A stretch of 64,000 bases of DNA from Roridomyces roridus (lineage: Eukaryota > Basidiomycota > Agaricomycetes > Agaricales > Mycenaceae), in NCBI GenBank assembly GCA_029378245.1, contig JARKIF010000057.1, forward strand, positions 124,001-188,000. Direction: 5' to 3'. The notes beneath the pieces are model-generated. The model searched no databases. It was not told the origin of the DNA and was given only the letters and a program-made list of their open reading frames with translations. The position numbers and the translations under genes were made by a program. Below are positions 1 through 9,899 of this stretch, in pieces (within the stretch, counting starts at the first letter, position 1; the number at the start of each line of letters is the position of its first letter).

Positions 1-531
1 AGGCCAAACTGGGGACCGCCTCAGCAACAACAGAGGCAGTCACAAGGCAATTATGGTGGACAATCTTACGGGGCCGCCAGAGACGATAGGTGCTTCTATT
101 GTCTTGGACCACATTACCAAGAAGACTGCGAGGTTAAACGCAAGCATTTGCTATTGGGAATGATTAGAGTTCAGGATAGGAAGATATTCCAGTACAACGG
201 TCATAGTATTCCGTCAGAACCAAGGAACAAATCCAAAGCCCAAAAGGTCGAGGAGTTCTACATGAGTCGGAATGGGGGGAAGATGCCCCAGGAACCTCTG
301 AAGCAAGCATACATGACAGAAGAGGAGCCGGACTATGATTCGCGTGGGGATGAAATCCTTACCTTACAAGTCGAAGCTCTGCAGTTGCGTCAGATGATCC
401 AGTTGTACGAGATTCGACATGGATCGTTGAAGGATACCGGAGCTGGCGAGGAAGAGCCAGTACCAGAAGCGTCGCAGAACTTGCAAACCAGGGCCGCAGC
501 TGGGCAAGCTAATGGTCAGGGTTTTCGGTAA
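1..531 (+). CDS. gag: Gag, C-terminal part with zinc knuckle
   Basis: The frame is open from base 1 to the TAA at 529-531; the N-terminus lies outside the window. Gag forms the retroelement particle and packages its RNA. A Gln/Gly-rich stretch precedes a zinc knuckle at nt 91-129 (C31, C34, H38, C43). The spacing is CX2CX3HX4C, one residue shorter than the usual CX2CX4HX4C. The tail is charged and has a short amphipathic stretch around codons 120-135. A GGGTTTT heptamer two codons before the stop suggests that some ribosomes shift -1 into the protease frame. Confidence 0.75.
   Translation, partial: RPNWGPPQQQQRQSQGNYGGQSYGAARDDRCFYCLGPHYQEDCEVKRKHLLLGMIRVQDRKIFQYNGHSIPSEPRNKSKAQKVEEFYMSRNGGKMPQEPLKQAYMTEEEPDYDSRGDEILTLQVEALQLRQMIQLYEIRHGSLKDTGAGEEEPVPEASQNLQTRAAAGQANGQGFR
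513..531 (+). promoter_or_regulatory. Candidate -1 ribosomal frameshift site, gag to protease
   Basis: Gag and the protease frame overlap for 19 nt: the -1 frame opens after a TAA at 510-512 and gag ends with TAA at 529-531. Inside the overlap, 519-525 reads G GGT TTT in the gag frame, matching the X XXY YYZ slippery consensus. The first ATG of the downstream frame is only at 654, so a shift explains expression better than internal initiation. A possible stimulatory hairpin lies at 551-572 (GCGT/ACGC and CCC/GGG pairs), farther away than usual. The stop also overlaps GTAAGT (528-533), a possible splice donor, which is the main alternative. Confidence 0.6.
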
Positions 532-1868
532 GTCCGAGGAAGGATCTGCCGCGTGGCCCTCCGGGTAGACGCGACGTTCCCGAGGACGCCCAGAAACCGA
601 AAAAGACGCCGGCCAAGAAGAAGACTGAGAAAATAGAAAAACCTAAAAAGATAGTGATGGATGCAGTTGTGGTGCCTCCTCGGAAGAGAGATCCGAAGCC
701 CACGGTTGAAGAGGTCGAGGATGAAGACGGCCCTCCGCCCACCAGTACTCGAGCAGAAGAGTTGCCCTATCGGGATGTACCACCGGTAGTGGATGCTAAG
801 AGAGAGCCAGCCCTTCCGCGAAAACCGAACCCACAGAAGACTGAGATGCCGAAGGCGACCTCCAATGACACGGAGCGGGCGTACAAGGTAACCTCGGAAG
901 TCGATGATGGAGCAGCGGTCAAAGCATTGAAGAAAAGGATCTTAGATATGGAAATTCCAGTGACAATCCGGCATCTAATGGCAGCCAGCAACCCTCTGCA
1001 GAAAGAAATGAATAAGGTCACGGCCAAACGTCGGCGACCTATCTTCCAAGCCCTCCAAGGCTCTGAGTCGTCCAACTTTGTAGTAAGAGTGGTAGACAGG
1101 GAAACTGGAGAGGTGGTGGTAGAAAGCGAGCTGGACGCCGAGGAATCTCAGAGCGAGACAGGGTCCGAGACCCAGTCCGAGGAGTCATCCGCGGAGGTCC
1201 AGGGAGATCAGGTTCCGGAAGGGGCGGTGCACATTGACGATTTACCATTCGATCAGTATGTATTCGTAACCACGGAAGCAAGCGGGGCTGTACCAGAAGG
1301 ATCCATCGTAATTGAGGATGCTTTTGTACAGTATCACGATAGCTTAGGCTCAGGGAAATCAGGAAAGGATATCTATGTTGGCACGTCTTCCGCAGCATTG
1401 CGAAGTCTGTATCCGTTGATTAATGGCATTGGGACTGTCGAAACACTACTAGATGGTGGTTCGCAGATATGTTCGATAACCGAGGCAGAGGCCATTCATT
1501 TTGGGCTCGCGTGGGATACTTCCGCGACCGTGTTGATGCAAGGATCCACGGGCAAGGTTGAGAGAACGATGGGGCTAGCACGAAATGTAGCTTTCACGTT
1601 CCCAGGTATCACTGTGTTCCTACAGATCCATGTGCTCAGGACAGCGCCCTACAAAGCGCTCCTGGGTAGACCTTTCGAAATCGTTACCAGTGCTGTGATT
1701 CAAAACAAACCGGATGGAACTCAGACAATAACCATGACGGATCCTGTGACACAACGTACAATGACCATTCCTACCAGCGAACGTGGCAAGCAGCGCGTAG
1801 TTGGGAAAGCAGAGAAAGAGCACCCGGTATTATCAGCCGACAGCGAGTCGCCTAAAAGAAATTTTTAA
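513..1868 (+). CDS. Retrotransposon aspartic protease ORF (pro)
   Basis: This frame is open from 513 to the TAA at 1866-1868, about 450 aa if entered by frameshift or 404 aa from the ATG at 654. The N-terminal half is Lys/Pro/Glu-rich and probably disordered. The C-terminal third holds a retropepsin-like region: hydrophobic residues, then LLDGGSQICSI near nt 1447, where DGGS takes the place of D(T/S)G. Further on comes a LLGRPF-type motif near nt 1660, typical of Ty3 proteases. The enzyme would mature Gag and Pol. A separate protease frame between gag and pol is unusual for fungal Ty3 elements. Confidence 0.65.
   Translation, partial: WSGFSVSPRKDLPRGPPGRRDVPEDAQKPKKTPAKKKTEKIEKPKKIVMDAVVVPPRKRDPKPTVEEVEDEDGPPPTSTRAEELPYRDVPPVVDAKREPALPRKPNPQKTEMPKATSNDTERAYKVTSEVDDGAAVKALKKRILDMEIPVTIRHLMAASNPLQKEMNKVTAKRRRPIFQALQGSESSNFVVRVVDRETGEVVVESELDAEESQSETGSETQSEESSAEVQGDQVPEGAVHIDDLPFDQYVFVTTEASGAVPEGSIVIEDAFVQYHDSLGSGKSGKDIYVGTSSAALRSLYPLINGIGTVETLLDGGSQICSITEAEAIHFGLAWDTSATVLMQGSTGKVERTMGLARNVAFTFPGITVFLQIHVLRTAPYKALLGRPFEIVTSAVIQNKPDGTQTITMTDPVTQRTMTIPTSERGKQRVVGKAEKEHPVLSADSESPKRNF
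1856..1868 (+). promoter_or_regulatory. Candidate -1 ribosomal frameshift site, protease to pol
   Basis: The pol frame opens after a TAA at 1853-1855 and the protease frame ends with TAA at 1866-1868, leaving a 13-nt overlap. Within it, 1859-1865 reads A AAT TTT in the protease frame, a canonical X XXY YYZ heptamer directly before the stop. After a seven-base spacer there is a small stem (GTTC 1873-1876 with GAAC 1880-1883). Pol has no ATG at its start; the first usable codon is TTG at 1871, which again favours frameshifting. Confidence 0.62.
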
Positions 1869-4800
1869 GTTTGTTCGAGGAACTCGAGGATGGGGGAGAA
1901 CTCATGACTTCTTGGGATTACGATGAGCGTGGACAACTGATATGTACGGGGTATGCAAAACCCAAGGACAAAGTTGCTACTGAGGAGGATATCACACAAG
2001 CGTATCTATGTGCCTCGAGACAGGTAGTGGACGATGACGAAGCAGCAGCTGAGCTGCTGGATCAGTACCTAGGTCTTAGTAAGACTGAGGAAGGGATGGA
2101 AGTGTTTACCTTCAAAGAAGCAGGCGAGACTGGCGTAGCCCAGAAACGCAACCGTGAGAAGCGTCGGATCAGATGCGGGAAGAATACCCGAAAGATGACG
2201 TTGATACAACTCCGCGGGGAAACTGAGCGATCAGCGCCAAAGTCAATTAGGAAGATGTTTCGCAAGAAAGTGCCTACCATACCCGAGATATTGAGGGATT
2301 GTACAGAGGAGGTAGCTAACTTCCTCGGGAAAAAGTACAAGAAAGTCGCGGACAAGGTCACGCCGATACTGGCCACCTTGCCCGAGAAATATCGGATCGA
2401 GAGGAAGATCACGGGTGACCCCTTGCAGGACATGCCAACTCTAAACCCGAATCCACCTGAATTCGAGGCAGTGGGAAGGTATACTGAGGAGCGCCGTGAT
2501 ATGGTTGATGCAATACATGATGATGGACTCTTAGAAACCGAGGAGCGCAAATTGATGCACCATTTTATGATGCAGCATGAGAAGAGCTTCGCCTGGGAAG
2601 AAAATGAGAGGGGGAGATTGAAACACGAGTTCTTTCCTCCCGTGGAAATTCCGGTTGCAGAACATACCCCGTGGGTGTGTTCGCAGATTCCGATTCCGCC
2701 TGGTCATTATGAAGAATTTTGCAAGAACATCAAGGCGAAGATTGATGCAGGTGTGTACGAGCCTTCGAACTCCTCGTATCGCACTCCGATCTTTGCGGTA
2801 ATCAAGAAAGATGGCAAGTCACTACGGATTGTGCACTCCTTGGAGAGGTTGAACGAAGTTACCATCCAGCATTCCGGAGTCACACCAGGTACAGAGGCCA
2901 TCGCAGAGCAATTTGCAGGACGCGCTTGTGGAGGAGCATTAGATATGTTCGTAGGATATGACAATCGAGACCTCGCAGAAGGTTCGCGGGACTATACAAC
3001 GTTTCAGACTCCCTTTGGGGCCATGAGATTAGTGAAGCTACCCATGGGTTGGACCAATTCGGTTCCCATTTTCCATGATGATGTTACCTATATTCTCAGA
3101 GATGAAGTCCCCCATGTCACCATTCCCTACATTGATGATGTACCTATCCGCGGACCTAAGACTCGATACGAGACTAAGGACGGAGACTATGAGCGCATAG
3201 CCGAAAACAAAGGCATCAGACGATTCGTGTGGGAACACTTTCAAAATTTGAACAGGGTTGTTGCTAGAATGATCTATGCTGGAGGAACGTTTTCGGGAAA
3301 GAAAGCAGTACTTTGCAAAGGCACATTTGAAGTTGTTGGTCATATGTGTACTTATGAGGGCAGGATCGCGGATCCTAAGCGGATTGATGTCATCATGAAG
3401 TGGGGAAAATTGGCAAACTTTACACAAGTCAAGTCATACCTCGGTACAGTTGGCGTCCTCCGGTCCTACATAAAGGACTTTGCGAAAATCCTAGGTCCAA
3501 TAAATGACCTAACGAAGAAGGAAATACCCTTTGAATGGGGTGAAGCCCACGATAAGGCACAAGCAGATGTTCGAGAAGCGCTCAAAGATTGTAAGGCACT
3601 CAAGCCTCTGGATTACGAGCTGGATTCGGACATAGTATTGCAAGTGGACACGTCTTGGAGGGCGGTAGGGTTGATTATCTATCAGGTAGACCCCGAGGAC
3701 CCGACCAAGAGGTGGTACGCGAGGTTCGCGTCAATTACACTAACGGAGAGGGAAGCCAATTACTCACAGCCAAAGCGCGAATTGTTCGGGCTCATGAGGG
3801 CCCTGGATGCAATGTCGTATTGGTTGCTGGGATGTAGGCGGCTGGTAGTTGAGACAGATGCCTTGTACATCCGTGGAATGTTGAAGAATCCTGGAATGGG
3901 ACCAAATGCGACTATTAACCGGTGGATTGAGAAGATTCTCATGTTCCATTTTAAGTTGAAGCACGTACCTGGTGCGACTTTCGCGCCGGATGGTCTGTCA
4001 AGAAGGGATCCGCATCCCGGGGATGAAGTCTTTAAGAATCCAGAGGATGGTTTCGATGACAATGATCCACCTGAGGACCATGAGGAGATTGATCCAAATG
4101 GGCCGCAACCGCTGGAATTCGAGGAATTTAAAGACAAGATAGATACAAGGGGCGGCTATTTACAGACGACTGAGTGCGCGGGGAGCCCCGCGGACTTCGA
4201 GACTGACTGGGCTTGGGCCAGATCTTTGGAGGAGCAAGTCAGGACTTCTGTAAAGAGAGCGTATGAGAAAGAAGGGGAACCTGTACCACAGTTTGTGCAG
4301 GCCGCGGAACCGCTAATTCCAGACTTGGAGTTGAAATGGGATCCGGACAAGCGGGAGCCGTATGACGAGAGTCGGCGCTCTAACTTGGCTAAGATGCAGG
4401 ATAACAGACTGGCCGGTTTAAGGACTTGGCTGGAAAATCCACTGAAAAGGCCGAAGAGTGTTCAGAAGAAAGATTACAGACACTTCGTTCGGTGGGCCTC
4501 ACATTTCTTTTTGAAAGAGGGGAGGATGTATCGAAAAGGAATCGGTACAGCACACCAATTGGTGGTAGATAAAGAGCACAGGATGTACATGATGCGTGCA
4601 GCACACGATAGTCTAGGACATCGAGGATTTTGGGCAACCAAAGAATTGATCAGCCTACGATTCTGGTGGCCGGAGTTGGATAGGGATGTCAGTTGGTATA
4701 TTAAAACGTGCCATAGCTGTCAAGTACGGCAAACGACACTCTTGAAAATCCCGCCTGTCATCACGCACACGCCGAGTCTGTTTCAGCAAGTTCACATTGA

Positions 4801-5739
4801 CGTGATGAAAATGGGAGCAACTTCGAATGGATATTCAATGGTTGTAGACGCCCGCGATTCACTATCGAGTTGGTTGGAAGCACGACCAATTAAGAACGAG
4901 AATGCTGAGACGCTTGGGATGTTCATTCTGGAGGATATTATCTGCAGATGGGGCTGTCCGCGGGTGATCGTAACAGATAATGCGGGCGCGTTCAGAAAGG
5001 CTTTAGCGTGGTTGGAAAAGAAATATGGCATTATTGGGATCAATATATCGCCTTACAACTCGCAAGGTAACGGCAAAATCGAGCAGGGGCACTTCCCGCT
5101 TCGACAGTCGCTAACCAAAGCTACGGGTGGAAACCCGGGGAAGTGGTTCTACTTCTTCCATCAGGTGTTGTGGGCAGACAGGATTACCATTAGGAAAGGC
5201 AAGGGGTGTTCTCCCTTCTTCCTAGTCACCGGAGCGCATCCAATCCTACCTTTGGATTTGGAAGAAGCGACCTGGCTGGTAGAACTGCCTGGCAGAGTTT
5301 TGACCAACTCTGAATTAGTGGGGTTCAGGGCACAGGCCTTGGCCAAGCATCATCAGCATGTAGAAGCCATGAGGTCGCGAGTCACCCACGAGAAAAGGAT
5401 GGCGTTACGGAAGTACGAGAGGTACTTCGAGAACACCATCCAACAGTACGATTTCCAACCAGGAGAGTTGGTGCTGGTCAGACATACCAGTGTAGAAAAG
5501 AGTTTGAATTCAAAAATGGAGAACCGATACCTAGGACCTATGATAGTGGTTCGACGAACCAAAGGAGGAGCGTACTTGGTCGCGGAAATGAACGGCACCC
5601 TGGGTTGTAGCCACAATGCATTGTACCTTGCCGTGGCAGGGGGGTACATTCAAATAAGGTGACACCTTGACAAGGCAGCCATCATGTGCCCACATTGCAA
5701 TGTACCTTTGGCAGTGCACAGCAAAGAAATTAAAATGCA

Positions 5740-5825
5740 GCAAGGGGGAATTGAACCCAAAATGTCCTGCTGTCATCCAGAGAGAGTGGATGGCAGACAC
5801 CTTAACCAACTGAGCTAGAGAAGAG
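5740..5825 (-). promoter_or_regulatory. tRNA-like head (pol III A and B boxes), left arm
   Basis: On the minus strand, TAGCTCAGTTGG (5806-5817) fits box A and GGTTCAATTCC (5747-5757) fits box B. The acceptor ends do not pair and the anticodon region is replaced by a hairpin with a CT-rich loop. This is therefore a tRNA-derived SINE head, not a working tRNA. Confidence 0.55.
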
Positions 5826-5874
5826 TGACAGATGGCCCTCCACATCAAGCCAAACTATGCCCTCAGACTGAGAT

Positions 5875-6065
5875 CCAACAGTGAATTGGCGGTTAGATGC
5901 GGGTTAGGTTAGGTTAGGTTAGGTTTGGTGCACCCCTAAACAAATGACATCCCCCCCGCGGCTTCGTCTGTGAGTGGAAGAACTCGTAATCCACCGTGAA
6001 TGGGCGGTTAGGGGCGATATCTGCTGTGAGTGATGGTTAGGGGCATTATCCAATGTGAATGACAG
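5875..6065 (+). repeat. Degenerate 30-35 bp repeats with a TTAGG-like run
   Basis: Three to four diverged units share GTGAATGGGCGGTTAGGGGC-like sequence (about 5875, 5988, 6023 and 6051). At 5902-5926 there are four GGTTA units followed by GGTTT. They fill the centre of the composite insert between the two arms. Confidence 0.5.
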
Positions 6066-6121
6066 CATCAGATCAGGGCTGGTCAAATAGGGTAGTATTG
6101 GCATCAAATAGAGCAACCAGT

Positions 6122-6210
6122 ATGGTTCTGTAGTGTAGCAGTAAGCGGTCATTCCTAATATAGTAATCCCTACCCTGGAGGTCTGGGGTTCAATTCAGCC
6201 TGCTGGCAGC
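6122..6210 (+). promoter_or_regulatory. tRNA-like head (pol III A and B boxes), right arm
   Basis: A box-A-like stretch with TAGTGTAGCAGTAAG lies near 6131 and box B GGTTCAATTC at 6187-6196. After the T-arm the sequence runs into the same body as the left arm, read in the opposite direction. The head differs from the left one upstream of the B box, as if the two arms had different tRNA parents. Confidence 0.5.
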
Positions 6211-6764
6211 TATTTTGCCCTGCTGTGGCTAGGTGCAATTCATTTAGCAAGGCTGTGACAGGGTACAATGCAATGTGGGCACACTATGGCTGGGTTGTCA
6301 AGCTGTGGCCACAATTAAATGTACCCCCCAGGCATGACAGGGTACATTGCCTATGTGGTACAGCTACACCTCTGAACGGTGCAATGTTCCAAGACAAAAT
6401 TGGAGCGTTTAGGGTTATCCCTTATTTTGCACGACAATCTATTCCGTTACCAGAGAACATCCATAGGGTCATCGACATCTCGAAGGAAACTCTGGAGAAG
6501 CTAGCAAACGACGAGGAATCTGTGGAGCCGAAAACGAAGAAATCTAAGGTGTACCAAGGAAAGGACATTCAATTCAAGGATGTTCGCCTGCGGGTAACTT
6601 CAGAAGACTTTGAAGAGCCAGAGACTGAAGGCGAAGAGCAGTCCGAGGACTCCTCCGCGGAAGATTCGAACGATGATGCAGCAGACAGGATTTGCAAGTC
6701 CAAACGTTTATCGAAATTGGTAGACAAACTACGGACATGAACGGCGAAGCTATAAAAGCGTACT

Positions 6765-7342
6765 CTAAGGCGTACGAACAGGGCGCGCAGTCGCGGTGAA
6801 AGTCAAGGTACCGGACTGGCGAATAGCAAAGAGGGCGTTGAGGCTGTCAGGGTGGCCGCGCTCAATAAGAACCTTGAGGGCGAGGTGCTCGACGTCCGGG
6901 TGGAAGTAAGGGTCGTTTTCGTGTTGCATAAGCCAAGTAAGGATCGCAAAGACCTCGGGAACGTGGGGGAAAAGGAAGGCGGGTGGCACGGAATCAAGGA
7001 GCGCAGGTTCTAGAAAAACTTTGAGTGCCATCCGGGAGTACGGAAAACAAATAGCGCACCCGGAAGTTGGAAGTGAGGAGAGTGACGAAAGCTGTTCCAC
7101 TCGTCCAAGCTCTTGTACTTGCAGTCGGCGTAATAATGGCCTTCGCAAGCCACGCACGCACGACCCCAGGAGAGGAACGAGCAAGTTTTGTTGGCGGCAG
7201 AGCATCGTTGACAGCAGTCGCCGGGTGATGGCTATGATAGGCGGGAATTCAACCGTGAGAAGACAGGTCCGTGAAGCGCACTTACCAGCACCTTGGAGAG
7301 GATAACTGCGGCGAGCAGTTGCTCGCGGGTGAGTCTGCTCAT
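6765..7342 (-). CDS. Antisense cargo gene C: Cys-cluster protein, 157 aa, 3 exons
   Basis: Reconstructed exons are 7342-7286, 7231-7060 and 7009-6765, with introns of 54 and 50 nt and an open frame throughout. Residues 26-56 hold C26, C29, C36, C45, C48, C56, i.e. CX2CX6CX8CX2CX7C. That spacing fits a fungal Zn2Cys6 binuclear cluster, as in Gal4-type DNA-binding domains. The C-terminal 80 residues are probably helical (HPDVEHLALKVLIERG). The third exon's frame was chosen because the donor CCG G|GTGCGC gives a protein-like reading and the alternative does not. It starts 24 bp past the pol stop on the opposite strand. Function is unknown; zinc and DNA binding is inferred from spacing only. Confidence 0.6.
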
Positions 7343-7557
7343 GAGAAAGCATGGACGGACGTCGGGCCTTTTATGGTCCACGCGATAAGTCCATGTGGCG
7401 ATTTTGAAACTTCCGCGGAACGACAAATTCAGGCAGAAAGAGCAGTCAAAATGTTGAATTGGTCTGCTACTTCTATTTTACGAAGACTAGATACGGTTGA
7501 GCGTAAAGGAAGAACATTCTAAGGAGTGGGGATTGTTGGCAGTAACGAAAGTGGGAT

Positions 7558-9142
7558 TTAACATCCTTCGGGCGACTAGAAGGAGTGTCGGCGTGTGATC
7601 GGACAAAAGAAAATGTCAGAACATACAGAAGGGGGTGGCTCGATTTCACCCTTGGCAAGGCGCTCGAACTGAAGCTCGTGCCACTGACGGTCCTCGGCGA
7701 CTTTCAGGTCGGCCTGGAGTCGGTCGATACGACGAAGATGAACGTCGAGACGGATAGCGCTATACTCAAGATCTTTCTTGATCTCGAGGGGAGAGCGGTC
7801 GGAGGACGCCGGGGGAGGGTTCTCAGCGATAAAGGCACGAGCCTTGTCCGCGACGTTGGCAGGCGGATCAACGAAGGCATCTGAGGAACAGAAGACGCCG
7901 TGAGTTTTAACGCTGCAGGAAGAGAATATAAGGACACACCAATAGCAGCCTCGTCATCGGAGATGTTTGCATAGATAGAGCTGGTACGCTGGCGCTTGCG
8001 GGGTGGAAAGTCCTTGAGAGACGGCTCGGGCTTGGTGTACTGAACGACCTTGAGGTACGCAGGAGAGTCGCGGTTCAGAAAGCGAATACGTTCGTAAGGG
8101 AGACGTACCGTCTCAGGGCGTTTTCCCTCGGAGGTGTTCTTGGACTAGAAAAACGGGCAAATCAGATCGTAGGACGTGATCTATGGTGAAGGGGACGCAC
8201 CTTCACGAGGACAGAAACGTTGGAACCAGAGTCAACGATGGTGGGGACCCGGGCGACGGCGCCTTTGTGGAAGTGGAGGCCCGCGAGCTTGGAGGGAGCA
8301 CCAGCAGCACCATCGTCGTCGACGTCCATCTTGAGGAAATGGGCGAATTCGTGAGAGAGGATAAGAACGACTAAAGGAAGAGACGCACCGAGTTAGCGTC
8401 GACAGCGGGAGCTGGGATAATGGACACACCATCCTCGTCGTCTTCTCCATCCTCGACAGTAGGTGCAGAATTGACCTGGGAAAGTGAAGGCGAATATGAG
8501 AAGGAAAAATGGACAGGCAGGAGATTGCGACGGACCTTTTTCTTGGGAGGTTTCCGACCAGTAGTGGCAGCACGCTTGGTTTTGCGATTGTCGGCGTCCT
8601 TCTTGCGAATTTGAGCATCCTTGCGCTGGGCTTGATAATATTGGAGGGCGAGGGCGCATTCCTTCATGGCAGCAGCAGGAGGCTCGAAACCGCACTCCTT
8701 CTTGGCTTCGAGGGCATCATCGCGGACGTGGAAGAGCGCTTCCTTGGCAGGAGTCATCTCGACCAAGTGAAGGGCTTCTTTGAACGCGTAGAGGTGACCC
8801 TGGGAATGAGTTAGCAAAGGCGTCGAGCAATAGAAAATATAGCAGACGCACTCCGAGATTCACTGCCTGAGCAAGTAAGGTCTTGCGGGTAGGGATAAGA
8901 ACGGTCATCGTTTTATCGATGGAACGATAGGCGGCAACGGCTTCAACGAGTTGGGCGCCGGCCTTCATGGCGGCAGAGTCGGGAGAAAGAGGCTCAGGTG
9001 CCATGAGAAGTAGAGAGCGGAATGGGTTGCCTAGGACCAATTGAGTGCCGTTTATATATTGCACGGTGGTGAAATTGGGGAAGTGCGGGTAACGGTCGAA
9101 AAAGGATGAGTCTGTAACGTTGAAATGTTGGTATCCGTTCAT
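7558..9142 (-). CDS. Antisense cargo gene A: hypothetical protein, about 435 aa, 6 exons
   Basis: Exons are 9142-8852, 8799-8389, 8329-8201, 8144-7940, 7880-7627 and 7575-7558, with introns of 51-59 nt, mostly with GTGCGTC or GTGTGTC donors. The joined frame is open and ends in TAA at 7558-7560. I recognise no family. Visible features are an N-terminal MAPEPLSPDSA-type segment that resembles gene B, a helical middle (codons about 98-185) followed by a basic KKKVRR patch, a DSGS motif near the end of exon 3 and an acidic helical C-terminus. The DSGS recalls an aspartic-protease active site, but nothing else supports that. The start could also be the in-frame ATG at 9004; the similarity to B upstream of that ATG favours 9142. 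Confidence 0.6.
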
Positions 9143-9899
9143 GACAGGAATAATATGACAAGTTCGCGGGGCACGCCCGAGGACGGTCGTGTTATTTTTG
9201 TGAGGGGGAGAGAGCCAAGATGGCGCCAAGCTTTTCAAAGATAAAGTTTCAGACTTGCAAATAGACCACCGACAAATCACTATGGCGTTAGACAAAGCAA
9301 TTTGCAAATATGTTACATGCGGGCACCGATCGGCAGAACTATAGTTAGAAGCAGAGTTCGAGGAAACGTGCGCGGGTGAGCAGGTAAGAGTTGGCCAAGG
9401 ATTAGTCGGGTCAGAAATAAGGAATGGTCAATAAGAACCCGTGTGGGGTTCGAGGATGATGAGGGATCAAGAAGTTGTGATCCGGGAAGCGGTCCTAGAA
9501 GCAGTCCGAGAAGTGGTCAAAGCTATGATACAAGGTCGCATGACAAGAGTGTCAGACTACAAACATACTAGGACTAGAGAAGACTCAATGCGCAATACAG
9601 TAGACAACGCTTACTTGAAAGAAAAGACAAAGATATTTGTATTATCTTAAAGAGTGGAAGTTCGTTCGTCACACTATAAAGGCGGGAGTCAAAAGCAATG
9701 ATATTTGAGGCCACGATTGGGCCGACTACTAGATGTACAAAGGGAGAGCACTCTACTACTGCTACTCTAAGTAGATAGAGACGACGTATGTGACGTCGGT
9801 TGTAGTCCGCAGGGTGAAAAACAAATACACAAAAAGCGATTGGCCGTATCGGCTCGCAACAAGATGCCCGCATTCCCAAACCCATCCAGCACAGTCCAC
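9143..9899. other. Spacer between cargo genes A and B
   Basis: These 757 bp lie upstream of gene A and downstream of gene B, both minus strand. No ORF here has a protein-like reading. The part near 9143-9400 would hold the promoter of gene A; I see no clear TATA box or repeat. Confidence 0.4.

Larger units (their letters stand above)
5596..6372. mobile_element. Composite inverted SINE-like insertion in pol
   Basis: The insert lies between direct copies of TGAACGG (5589-5595 and 6373-6379), and both flanks fall in the same pol reading context. Its two ends are long imperfect inverted repeats: about 110 bp from 5596 matches the reverse complement of the last 110 bp, with blocks such as TGTGCCCACATTGCA. 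Each arm carries a tRNA-like pol III promoter pointing outward. This suggests two related tRNA-derived SINEs joined head to head and moved as one unit, or a foldback element built from SINE arms. The centre (5830-6120) is degenerate repeats. Confidence 0.6.
1862..6740 (+). pseudogene. pol: Pol (RT, RNase H, integrase), interrupted near its 3' end
   Basis: The main frame runs to 5662 (1,263 codons from 1871). RT is visible around codons 280-440, with YIDDV at about 420-423. RNase H acidic residues lie in QVDTSW, ELFGLM and ETDALY, followed by PDGLSRR. Integrase has an HHCC zinc site near codons 912-951 and a D,D,E core (HIDV about 975, TDNAG about 1036, KIEQ about 1070). The last 22 codons before 5662 are translated from an inserted SINE-like element. 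The natural C-terminus resumes at 6380, in line with residues AFRVIPYFAR, and continues through an acidic tail to TGA at 6738-6740. The copy is therefore split; the RT and integrase motifs themselves look intact. Confidence 0.82.

Noticed and set aside
528..533. GTAAGT at the gag stop as an intron donor joining gag and protease
   Set aside because: A donor is present, but no acceptor with branch-point context was found that keeps the protease frame, and a phase-correct slippery heptamer explains both this and the next junction. Kept as an alternative in the feature note.
2062..2550. 162-codon minus-strand ORF inside Ty3 pol
   Set aside because: Shadow of the pol frame with biased Ser/Arg composition and no motif.
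5740..5825. Functional tRNA gene
   Set aside because: The acceptor strands do not pair, only three T-stem pairs form and the anticodon loop is wrong; the flanking body repeats at 6200-6370, so it is a SINE head.
6765..7352. Single-exon 195-aa reading of cargo gene C
   Set aside because: The unspliced frame reads poorly up to about 7010; splicing two 50-54 nt introns gives a Cys-cluster protein with one continuous frame.
8320..8329. Gene A exon 3 as a separate protease gene because of its DSGS motif
   Set aside because: Only the tetrapeptide matches; no second hallmark of retropepsins is present and the exon splices cleanly into the longer gene.
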